A stretch of DNA of 64,000 nt from Burhinus oedicnemus (lineage: Eukaryota; Chordata; Aves; Charadriiformes; Burhinidae): positions 62,001 through 126,000 of the forward strand of contig VFFE01007018.1 of NCBI GenBank assembly GCA_008921705.1, read 5' to 3'. This document shows, piece after piece, positions 11,801 to 23,800 of the stretch. A program made the position numbers and the translations under genes. Each line of letters starts with the position of its first letter. Positions within the stretch are counted from its first letter, which is position 1. The notes beneath the pieces are model-generated. The model searched no databases and was not told the origin of the DNA. It worked only from the letters and a program-made list of their open reading frames with translations.

Positions 11801-14800
11801 GCCTTTTTACTGTCCGTCTTTCTGTATGGCACCACTTCTCTGAAGCAGCCCCAGCGCGCCCGCCGGGCTGCCGTGGCTTTGCAGGTTTCTGATGAATCAT
11901 TTCAGTGGTCGTTGAAATGCGGCCGTCTCTAGGGTGGAACCGAGCAGCTCGAGCAATCTGTTTAACATCTACTCTCAAATAAGAGGAGAGGTTCTGTCAC
12001 TGTAAATACATTTACACTGTGTTTCTTGTCTAATGTATATCTATAGCCAGATGCTGGTCTGCGCTTACTCTGATCTTAAAACCTCTTTCCAGCAGATGCA
12101 CGGCAGGCGAGCGAGCAGTCCTGTTGCCCTGTGGATGATCACCTGTCCATCCCTATTTTGTTTTCGCTAGGCTTCTCGGCAATGATGTCTTTTTACTCTT
12201 AATTTTACCAGGCACGGGCTGTGGCCTCTTCGTGCCACGTACTTTGTAGTGCATTGCGATGGCTTTTGTGTAAATGAAACCGTGACGTGGAGGATCTGCC
12301 TGACGTTTGCTGTGAAGTTGTCTCTTTCTGCTTCATCTTTTCCATCCGATCCCTTGTAATATCTGCAAGGAGAATTTCAACAAAGCCCAAGGTTAATATT
12401 TACCAGCCAGATTTGCTGCAAATGAGGCAACTTCAACCAGACGTTGAATTAATATGATGGAGACCAGTTTCCAAAAATAGCTGTCAGCCACTCTTGTTTG
12501 ACAGAAACGTAAATTTGCGCTGTAGCTGAGTTTCCTTCTCAATTTATTTCCCTCCAGTTCTGAGGGCAGCGGCGGGAGCCGGCTCTGCGCTGCCGTCGTG
12601 CTGGGGAGATGCCGCCCTCTGCTCTGCTGCTCGGCGCCCGCGCGCGCGCCGCCGGTAGGCGATGGTCTCAGTAGCGGGTTGGAGCCCTTGCCTGCCCAGG
12701 GATGAGGCTGCTGAAACCAGGTTTAGGGAGGAAATAGTTTCTAGTGCTCCGTCAGGATTTTTAAACGATGTTTGACTTTGATGTGGGCACCCAGGCCAGG
12801 TTTGGCACCTCTCGGCCGCGGACGCTAGCCTGGCCGAGCCCAGGAGCGGGTGCTGAGGCTGGTCCCTGCCCAGTGCTGCTTCTGTTTCATGGCCCAGCTG
12901 AACGCGGGCACGTGTTTGTCTCCCGTTGTGGTAAGCAGCGAGTGTTGCCGCTTGTCGGGGAAGGAAAACCTTGCACAAGAAGTCGCATCAGTGACTTGCT
13001 CTTTGTGGCAGCCCGTGGTCATGAGGAGCAGCTGACCACGTCCACAGTGATGTTTGAAAAGGGGAATAAAAGAAGTTCCCCCCTTTTCTTCGTTACTGAA
13101 TGGATTTTTGAGCAGTATGTCGGATTCAACATGCTATGGACAGGATGCAAGGAAGATTTACCGTATCTCACTTAGGGAGAAAGCTGGAGAAAATAAGAGC
13201 CCTTAGACTCATTCTTTTGTACCTTTGCTTATAAAACACGTTGGTCTTCTGGGCTTTCCTGAAAGGAAACTTCAAGGATGGAGAGGGGAAAGGTGTTGCC
13301 ATTGTGGGATTCTTCCTTTTCCCACCCCCCTCCTATACGTTTGTGATAAACCAGTGTGAGTTACCAGGCTCGGCTGGGTGGATTTGCACGCTGTGTGAGG
13401 TATTCCTGTACGTTTCCCTTGCACGGATAGCCTGTCTGCTGCTCTGCCTGTTGGCTTACGTGGAAACGGGGCTTTCCGAGGGCTGAAGGCAAGTCTTCCC
13501 GCAGAGCCTTTGCCGGGAGGGAGCAGGCTGTTGGGACAAGCCTGCCCGTCTGCGGTGTTCTGCTCGGGCTGAAGTGGGCTGTCTCCAGTCTGTACCGGGT
13601 TCATCCCTGGCGGTGTCTGCGTGAAGGACTTCGGCAGCTTTACGGGGCGAGCTGGCATGGCTGCCGTGCTCAGAACGTGGGGATGAGATGAAAGGCACAA
13701 GTCAACGCTAATTAGAAGAAAGCAGTCTTTGCTAGTGGTAACTGATAGTGATACGCAATGTAACGCACGCTTGACGCCGTGCAGTAGGGAATAAATGGCT
13801 TCTCTGATCTACTGTGGGATTTGTCAGTGATCTGCTGGAAAATGAAGGACACCAGACTGCGAGTCCGCTCTGCTCATCAGGCTGGGGCACGTTATTAACG
13901 GCTGTAATTGCCTGATGAATCTGACACTGTGTGTAGTATAATTACACTTTATGGCAGCTTATAATTGTTGGTGTCAGTGAGGAGACAGGGTTTGTGACAG
14001 CACAGTCTGGATTCTGTTGTGGCCCTTCATTGTTGCTGTTCTCCCAACCCATTTTCAGCCTCGCCCCCCGTGATTCCGTACAGAGCCGTGCCTGTGCAAA
14101 GGCAGCCGGCTGGGCTGCTCCCTTCTCTTCTGCCATGGCTGGGGCTCTGGGGTGCTGCAGGTCTCCCAGGGATCGGCTCCGGCGGGTGGTTGTCCTCCTC
14201 TCAGAGCCCTCCGGCGATGCCTTTGCTGACCGCCCGAGCACCTTGCTCTCCTCGTGTCTAACGCGCATCGCCCTTGCGGTCACTTAAGCTGGTAACTTCG
14301 TGTCCTGGCGGCAGCGAGCAGTGAGAACGCCGCTCTCGCAGCAGGTTGTGCCGTGCTACAGATATCTCGGGAAAGTCGGTATTACCTTTCCTGCGCTTGG
14401 CTTCTTGAATAGCAGGGGAACAAACACGTAAGCGAGGCCTTTGGAAAGATCATCCTGCCCGTTGTGAGTGGTAGGTTTGTGGACAAAAGCACAGCTGTAA
14501 ATACTGTGAAACAGAGTAGTTCCTTCATTGCTGCCAGCCATTGCTTGGACATAAACTTGGTCAACGTTTTGAGCAAATCTAAAAGGAAGTTTTTCTGTAA
14601 AAAAAGAGGTTTTGGATAAAGTCCTCGATTTTTATTTTCCAAAGGGAAGTGCTGCAATAGAGAAAGTGGTTGCCTTTTAAAATAACGGCCCTTCCATTTG
14701 TGTCCTGTTGTAGCTCCCCCTCTAGTGCTTGCCTTTTTGCTGCCGAGCATCCCAAGCTGAGCGCGGGGGCAGAGACCGCGCTGGTGTTGGACCTCTTCCA

Positions 14801-17800
14801 CGCTCGTCCATTGAGGCTGCCGTGACCAGCGCCTTTGCCCGGCTACTGACGCCAGACGGCAGCGTTCGTCTCTCCCCTTCTTCGGGAGAGGGAAACGCAC
14901 CGCTCTGTCCCCGTGTCCGCCGTGGGGAGGCAAGCAGTGGTGCGGGGAGAGGGGGCCGTGGCAGAGGCGGAAGGAGCGTGCGCCCGCACCTCCTGGGCCG
15001 CGGCTCGGCGCCGGCGGCTCCTGCCTGGGGAGGGCATGGAGCACCCTCCTGCCCGCACCGTGCTGCCAGGCCGGGCCTGTGCCTCCCGGGGGTGACGGTG
15101 CCCTTCCTTCTGCCAGTCGGGTGCAGACGTCGGCTTCGAAAGAAGGAGGGGAAGGGGAAGAGTCCCAGAGCAGCAGCCTGGCCCCGAGAGCTCCTGACAC
15201 CGGCTTTCTCTTAATGGCGGCAAGCTGCGCGCGAGGCTCGCGTCCTTGTAAGTCTCAAGGGCTGCCTTGTGTGCCAGGGGCCGGCGGCCAGCCCGCTCCC
15301 GCTGCGGCCGGCGGGACGTGGAGGAGCGGCGGCTGGGCCGGGCTGCCGCGGCCTGGGGAGAGCCGCTGGGGTGGAGGTGCGAGGCCTCCCCCAGCCCGAG
15401 CTTCCTTCTGGGAACCGGCGACTTCGTTTCCCTGCCGGCAGAGAAGGGGGAGGGAAAGCGTCTGGAGGCTTCCTGAGCAGGCTGTGTCCTTCCGGAAGGT
15501 GTTTTTGGAAATGGAGCGTGCGTGTGCTCTGCGTGGCCAGGGCTCGCTCTTGCCGAGCGAACGTTTGGGGCGGGATGGTGTCGGTAAGATGCTTTCCCGA
15601 GCGGTGCGTGCGTCCCACCAAGGCATCACATCGCTACAGTGTCGTTAGATAGCAAATAAATAGTTCAACTGAAAGTTACAGAAATTTAGAATAGTAAATT
15701 ACACTAGTTTGTCATTTAGTGCAAAGATACTTCCTGAAGCCTAAGGTCTGCTTTTCCGTTTAAATACAGAAAAGGTGGATCCAAATGTATAGCGCTTGGG
15801 GCTTTTGATTTGTGTCATCTTTTATACATTAGCTTACAAACCTGTGTGTGCTTCTGGAGTTTGTTTTATTTTCTGACTGATGCTCGAGTGTTGTGCCTAA
15901 TGAGTTTATTTTTTCTCCCGGGATTCGGTAAGTTGCACAAAGCACCAGGTTTTGCTTTCATCACCGATGCAGCCACCGGCGTCCCGCAGACGGACGCCGC
16001 GCTCGCGGGGACGGTGCTGATGCGCAGGTTTGGCAGCACTTGTCGGGGTGGGAGCCAGGCACGCCGTGGCCGCGCTGGGGGGTGGTGGGGTGGGAAACGG
16101 GGGCTGCGGGAGTCAATCTGTGCCTGTTGCTGAAGGAGGAGCTGAGGAAATTTATGCTTTGGTGTCCTTTCTGAATTACGGTTCGGCTTTCTCCTCCTGG
16201 GTCTTGTGTTCTAGCAGAGCATGGCTGGTGCACCTTGGTGACCTGGGCAAAGTGAGAGTTTGAAGGCGTGGAGAGCTTTGCGCTGAATGAAACTGGAGTA
16301 TGCGCCTCCGTCAGCCCGTTAGCAGCCTCCGTGGTAGCCGTCATGTCATCTGGAGGATGCTGCTTTCCATCAGTCGTGCTTATGGAACACCCATGTAAAA
16401 TATGCTTTCTCTTCAGTCTCTTTTTGGAGTAATGATCAAGCTTGGAGATATTTATTATTCGGGATTGCATATTATATAGCTGTTTTACAGCGTGTCTGAA
16501 ATAATTATGGCTGTGGAAATTGTGGCAGAGCCAGACACAAATTACTCTATGGCACTTAATTTTAGAGCAAACTACTCAGAAAATTAGAAGCATCGCAATT
16601 CGTTTGCAGAATTCTTGTCAGGCTTAAGGTTATAGATACCTGGCTGCTAGATGGACATGCTGGTTATTCTGCTGAAATACGGGGGAAACGTGTCTTGCCC
16701 GTGGCTGAGGGAGCGTGTGTGGGATAAAGCAGTCGGCAGGAGCGGGGTGGGCTGGGGCTGCAGGTCAGTCAGCCCCGTGCAGGGGATGGTTTGGTAGATA
16801 CATTCGGGAACTGAAAGAGACAACAGTAAATTGCAGTTGGCTCGGTGGATGTGCCTACTTCAGCGTGTCCTTGAGGAACGTTCCCGCAGAAATAGCAAGG
16901 AGTTCAGTACTGCCGTAGCACTGAATTCAGGCAAATGCATTCTTTTAGATATTTCAAGACTGTCTTACTAAATGTTTTTGAGTATTTAATTTTCTTCTGG
17001 ACTAAATCACTGAATTTAATTTCAGCTATTAAGAGCTCATTGTTGGAGACGCACAAAGATCTAGCCTCTGGACATAGGTTTTCATTTCAGTGCTCTTCAA
17101 ATTATTTAACAAGGGCAAAAATTATAGAGTAGCGTTGTCCTAAAGGTTTCAGAGATGCTGGGAACGTGTTGGACTGTAGGCTGCTGAAAAGTATGATTGA
17201 AAACCAGTTATTAAAAAAAAAAAAAAAATAGTTTGCAGAAAGACAAGCTGCCTTTGAATTCTCTGGAGTGGCGCAGCCTGAAATGCCCGTCCTGGCAGGC
17301 AAGGCACCGAGGTGAGGGGAGCTGGAGCCCCGATCCAGTGCTCGTATTGATCGCTGCCGCACGCTGACTTTGCTCCTCTTGCACAGGCGCGGAGATTGGA
17401 CACGATTTCTTTCCCTTCCTCACAGTGGGGCTCTGTAACGGCATCGCTCTCTGCCTGCAAAGTATTGATTACAGTTTTTGCAATAAGACAAGGCAAGATT
17501 GCAAACCCAGCATGTAAGGGGAAGACAGGAGCCTCTCTATTACCCGGGGACGTTTGTTGACAAGGCTCTTTCACCAGCTCAATACACCACTGAAACCTTA
17601 TTCTGGCGGTATGTTTTGCACAAGGTGCCCTGTCTGGTTTTGGGCAACTCGTCCTTGTCTGCGGGTGCCCGCTGACAGCCGTCCTTCTAGGGTACCCGCT
17701 GCGGTGCTGATGGTCCTGTTCCCCCTTGGGGCCTCTGCCCTGTCCCTCCTGCTGCGCACCTCTCCTCCTAAGCCTTGGTGAAACGTTTGGAACGTAATAA

Positions 17801-20800
17801 CCAGTGACTTGCTTGGCTTGATAATGGAATTCAGATAGACGGAGGCTGGATGTGCCAGCCGGGTCCGGGGAGGGGGCAGCAGTAGCAATAGCTCCTGTGA
17901 GAGACGCGTTGGGAGCAACTGTGTGTTTTGTACGACTGATGATAACGGAGAGTTTGCAGAGACAGGAGAAATGGATGTCGATGTGGTGCATGGCATGTGC
18001 CATTGCCTGGTGCCCTGCGTCGCGGGGAGCCGAGGACTTCTTCCCCTTGGTGCTCGGAGGGGCTGGCGCCGAGCTTTGGTGTGCCGGGAGTTACGTTAGC
18101 CGGAGGAGCGGACACATCTGTTCTCCGTCCGGGGTAAGCCCTGTGTGCACCAGGCACGGAGACCTGCCCCGCTGGAGCTGGGGGGCTCTGTGGGGGCTGG
18201 TGTGCAATTAACATTTCCAGAATAAAACTGGACTGCCATGTTGGAAGGGAGGGTCCTGGGAAGAGCGATCCCAGGGCCTGGAGGGAGACCCTGGGGAGGC
18301 GTGAGTGCGGAGGGGCGGGCAAGGGCGATGCTCCAGAGGGACAGGGCAGACCTGCCTGTGGGAAGCTCTGGAAGGAGCCGTCCTGCCCAGGGAGGGATGG
18401 TTTCCAGTTTGGACACCAACGCAGCTGGGGCCCTGATAAGTACGGCATAGAGTTTTGTCTTGTATTTTTCTCCGCGTCCTATTTTGATGGTTGCGGTTGC
18501 AAGTCTGACCGTTGCTAGGTGAGGGTTGGATGCCAGTCTAAGAGCTCGGGGGACCCAGTGTCCGAGCCTGTCCTTCACTGGGGGGACTGTCGGTCTGCTG
18601 GGGTGCCTCGACGCCCGGGGGCTGTGATGGTTCGTGCTGCGGCACCCCCTTGGCACTGGCCCTGTGTTTCCCCTAGCTGCTGTCTTTCCTAAATAGCGTT
18701 TTCACGAATGCCTGCTTCAGCAGAGAAAATTAACACATGTTAAAAGCAGATGAACTTTGTCAAATACAATTTCATGACAAAAAATGGAAAGGAATTGATT
18801 TTGGAAGACAACCGAGTTGTAGTGTTAATTATAAATGACTGTATAGGCGTTTTGAGTGAAACTGCGGGCGTTATTGATTCATGCAGGCACGCAGGCGGCT
18901 CTTCTGCTATCCACAGGAGTTCAGCAGCACGAAGAAGTTCAATAGTGCTAACGCAGGCAGTGTCCTTCGCCGTTTTTTTCCTTGCAGATATTGCAAGGTT
19001 TGTGGGTCAACAGGCTGACCTGAGACAGTTTGGTGAGGGGAAAAAAAAGGCAGAACCCATCGAAACATTAAGACTAAATGCTGAGGAGGGTGTGAACAAA
19101 CCAACAAACTGCAATATGAAGAAAATGACACCAGACAGCAAGAAGGGGCAAGTGTGGCGACGAGGGGGTTGCTGGAGCTTGCTGCTGGGACAGCAAACGC
19201 CTTCCTCAGCCAGCGAGGGGTTTATCCTGCTCCTGCCCGGAGGAGCCGACCCATGGCCATGGTCTTCGCCAGGTGCTGGTCTGGGTGTGCTCGCACAGAG
19301 CCGCGCTGCCGGCCCCTTCCCTCCAGCTCTGCCCCACAGCCCGGTGGGTGCTGGACCCTTGGACCCGCTGCCTGGCTGCCCCGGGCTGGGTGTCGTGCCT
19401 CCGCATGGTCACTCTTAACAGAAACCGCGTTGATATGTACAGAATCATTAATAACACTTTCATTGGGAAGTGGCATCTCTGTTGCATGGTGCGGGTCCAG
19501 GGCCTGGGTGCGAGCGTTGTGGTGGTCCATATCCACATCCAGGTCCAGGAGGAGAAGGGGTGCTGTGGCTGAAGGCGAGGGGAGGCCGTGCTGGGGTCTG
19601 CCACTGGTTTTATGTGGCTGGGCTGAGAAGCACAGACCCAGAGCAGCATCCTGAAACGGTCTTTAAAATGGTCCTCCTGAACCGCACCCCGGGTGGGATC
19701 TTCAGGGGAATCCTTCTTTGTCTGTGGCACAGCGTGACTGGAGAGGTGGAGGAGGGAACACACACACGCACACACGTTTTTTCCAGCTATGGAGATGGAT
19801 AGGAAGCGTGTTTGATGAGGTTTGCCTGATTTTTTGTATTAACGTTAACATGAAGTTGTCTGGGTTAAGTAGCTTTATTGAAGTAGCTATTTAAGTAGCT
19901 TTTATTCCATATCCATGTTATGAAGCAATTTCAGCCTAGTATTTAATCTTCCATCTGTGCTCATTCTCTTAATATTTTATGCTAAGCTCCAGTACTTACT
20001 TAGGTCTCGGCCCCTTCCTCTCTGTAAAATGGTGAACACTTTTTAATTAGAAGAGACTCGTAAGCTGCAGGAAATGGATTTTTGGTTTTACTGCACCCTG
20101 CGATGTGCCTGGGGCAGTGTAGGTGAATGCTCCTATATTGCTGCTCGCATTTGTCTGTTGAAACCCATGGCATAATTTACAAAACACTTTGCAGCTGATG
20201 CAGCGAGGTTGTGTGGAGCAGCCGGACGCTCTCAGAGGAAGGACGGACAGCTTCACCACCTCAGCGGGATCGACACCGGGTACGGGTGCAGGACAGTCAC
20301 ATCAGCTCAGCTGAACGGCCGAGAGTCGCGTAGCCAGGACGGAGCCGGAGAGCCTCGGCTCCGGCTCCCTCTGTGGCAGTAGAAGTTGCTTCTGCAGGGT
20401 GTCCGTCATCTGCAGCATCTTCCCCGGGGGCACGGCCACAGCTACGCGTCCCCAGGCGTGCGGTCCCTGGGGCGGGTGGCAGAGGGGGAATTTCCTGTAA
20501 ACTTGCCAAGTTACAGGATTGCACCTTCGTTTGCTCACCCGGGCTGTCTGCTCTTTTAAAGAAGATTGTCTTTTCCCTGGCAGGTGAGTTGCTGCCGACG
20601 CGGTTATGGTCCGAGCGTCGCTGCTCGTCTCTGCTCTCAGAAGGGTCGCCTGTGGAGCTGCGGGAGGGGGATGCTCTCTGGGCAGCAGCATTGAGCTTAA
20701 CCGCTCCGTGGGGGAACGCTAGCAGGGGCAGTGCCGGTCCAAGAGGCTGCTGGAACAGGACTCAGTCTTTGCCCTTATTTGGTTAAAAGCCAGGTTTTTT

Positions 20801-23800
20801 TTTTCTTCGTGTGTGTAAACCAACATGCAGCGCATTTGCAGAGGAAAGCTGCGAGTCCTTAAGGGTGAACTTCTGTCTTTGGTTGTGCAGTCATCGTGCT
20901 GGCTGGACCTCCAGAGACCCGAGTCCTGTTCTTGGTCCTACTTGTCCTGTGTGACTTTGTGCCAATCACACGGTTGCTCTGTCCCAGTTTCCTGCTTGTC
21001 GGCATGGTTAATGTTTCCATACTTCAAAAAGAAAACAAAGGTTAACTTAATTGTTTGAGATACCCGTCACTGCAACAGTTGATGTAAAAGGCTGCTGACC
21101 AGCTGGTAGATACTGCCGGGTGATTAATAACTTCATTTTACCGCTGCATGCAAAATCTTGGCCATGCTTCACTTGAACAGCGACCATGATCAACCCTGGA
21201 GCTTGCGCAGCCCGTGTCCTGCAGTCAGGTTCTCCTACCTGATGCACTTAGTGAGTCACTTTTAATCACTGTTCATCGATTAACAAGATAAAGCTGCGCA
21301 AACTCTGATGCCCTTTTGCCGATTAATCAGGATCTCTTCTGCTATTTTTTAAGCCAAAACTTGAACATGCAGCTGACTGCGGCTTAGAAAATGTTGAGGT
21401 CCTTGCTGAAGGAAAAGCTTCAGCATCCTTGGAGCTGTGACTCCGAGTGCCTGGCTGGAGAGGAAGGTTATGCCTAGGAGCCGCTGGTGGAAAAATCTGG
21501 TTGGCAGGCTTCGTGGTGCTGTGAGATGGAGACATCTGAACTGCTGGGGAGGGAAAATTAAAGCTGTGCTGTGCCAGTTGAGTAGGAAACCATGCATTTT
21601 TCAACTCTGCATCCTCAGTTGCCCCCGCTGTCCCTGCGGCACAGATCGGCTGTGAGAGAGGACGCTGCCCTCTCCTCTTGATAGAGCCATCCGCTCTTGT
21701 CGGAGGAGCGGTGGCAGATGGGTCGGTAAGAGAAACCCTTCCCGTGGGTGCATCATGCCGGGTAATCTGCCAAGCTGCAGCACACATCAGTGTTGCTTGT
21801 TCTGCTACTAGTTCGATGGTATGTGCATGGAGTGTATGTCAAGGAGGGAACACGCGCTCTCTCTGTCACTGGAATGAATAAGGCATGCCTGGTGAACAGG
21901 GAGTAGCTTGTGTGGGCAGCAGTGATGGAGCGGAGAGAGGCAATTAATCTGTCTGACCCATCCAGCTGCTTCTCTTTGGCTCTAGGAGAATGTATTATTG
22001 AATTTTATTATTTAATAATTAAGTTGGGGTAGTACCAGTGGACAAGCAATAGGATAGAAAATAGTGTACAAAAAAGAGAATTTCATTCTATAAATTGGTG
22101 GCCTGATCTCTTGAGAGCTATCACATGCCCACTGCAAAAATGAGCACTGCGAAATAACAGGGACACCTAAACCAGCTGGGGACCAAGAAAAACACTTGTA
22201 GGATGAGGTGGGAGAGGGTGGGAGTTTATCTGAGAAAAGAAACGGAGATGCACACATGATGCATCACATGTGCTGGGGCTCTTTTGTTCTCAAGTGTAAG
22301 ATTCAATCAACCAAGGAACAAAATTAACAAGTAAGCCCACCGGCTGAGCTGTGCCCGCACCCCTCGTGGGACGTGCTCGTGCGGGGTCGTGGTGCCTGTG
22401 TTTCTGGGAAATGCAAATTGAGGCATTTCGTATCGTTACTAACTGTCATACCTTCTGACACTTTTCTAAACTTGCTTCTAGCTATTAGAAAACAGGGAGG
22501 AATAGCCTGAAAGACGCTTCTAATTGAAAACGTTCAGTTTCCTATGACAAGATGTCAAATTTATGTGACTGTCAGGCTCGCCTTCAAATCCGAGGACTGG
22601 CGGCAGTATGCTCTGGGTTTCATGCTCAGGTCCCATCAAGTTTGTAAACAAGATTGATTTTTCTGTTCTGCCTGACAGAGGGTGCGAGCAGGAATCTTGT
22701 GCTGGTGTTCAGGCTTTGATGCTGTAATGAGATGGGCTTCTGCCCATGGGGAGGGATGAGCTGGAGCCGCAGCAGACGGAGGCGGCAGTCGATGTGCAGT
22801 GCCGAAGCCCCTGAGCACCTGTCCCGGCTCCGCTCTCGGGGTCCACGTCTCCCCGTGTCCTCCAGCTGCTGGGAGAAGGGCCGGTTCTGTGGTGGTGCCA
22901 GCTCCGGCTCCAGGCGTGCGCTCGGGTCACCGCTCTGTGGAGCCAGGAGGGAACGCTGGAGCGTTCGGGGGAGTTCAAACCTAGTCCCCAGCCTGGGGGA
23001 CTGCGGGATCCGGGGTTCTGCCCACGCTCTGCCTCCTGGGGCTGGGCTCGCTGTTGGTGGCTCTTCCAGCAGAGACCTCCAAGCACTCGATGCTCGTGCT
23101 GGGCTTCTCTGTTGAAATCTGGCTGCCGCCTCCGTTGCGGTAGGATGTGTCCTCAGGCTTCTGCTCTCTGGGCCGGGCTGCGCCCTGTGCGCGCGGGGCG
23201 TTGGGACCTTTAGCTGGCCGCTGGTGATATTTCTGTGTTGTGGTCAGTGCTGCCTTCCTAAAGGAAGAAGCAAGCTATGTCTCCATGATATGAAGGTAAT
23301 GTTAGGTTTGGTTTAGTTTCTCAAATACAAAGAGGAAGATGGAAGTTTTGGGAGTAATTTAAACATTGGCTAGTTTTTCCTGTTTTATCTAACACCCTAG
23401 GTGGGGAATAACATTAACTATGCGTTGTGGCTCGCTGTCTTAATCTTACTTCTCTGTTGTGTTTGTCAAGTCCGTGCTTTTAAAGGTTAGTTTATCTGGT
23501 ATTGGAGGTGTGCAGACTGTGAGACAGGAGAGGTGAATACAGAACCGCAGGCTCTCCGGTTCCATACTGGCAGCAGCTGTTGTGGAGAGTTTGCAAGATC
23601 AAGGAGCAAACATCAATTCTTCTTCCTAGAAACACGTAGTTTCCTAGAAATCCCTCCTCCAGCACCTCTCGGGAGAGGATGCTCCAGCTGCCTGGCAGAC
23701 CCTGACAGCTGGTGAAGGTGTCTGGGCTCCCCTTGCAGCCAGTGAGAGCAACGGGGACTTTGGGATGTGGATTGTCTCGCCCAGTGCCAACATCGCAGGC

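Noticed and set aside
14382..15200. 272-codon minus-strand open frame in intron 3
   Set aside because: No domain or family resemblance and composition follows local GC; treated as chance.
17149..18003. 284-codon minus-strand open frame in intron 3
   Set aside because: Includes a translation of the A16 tract as poly-Phe and shows no recognisable domain.
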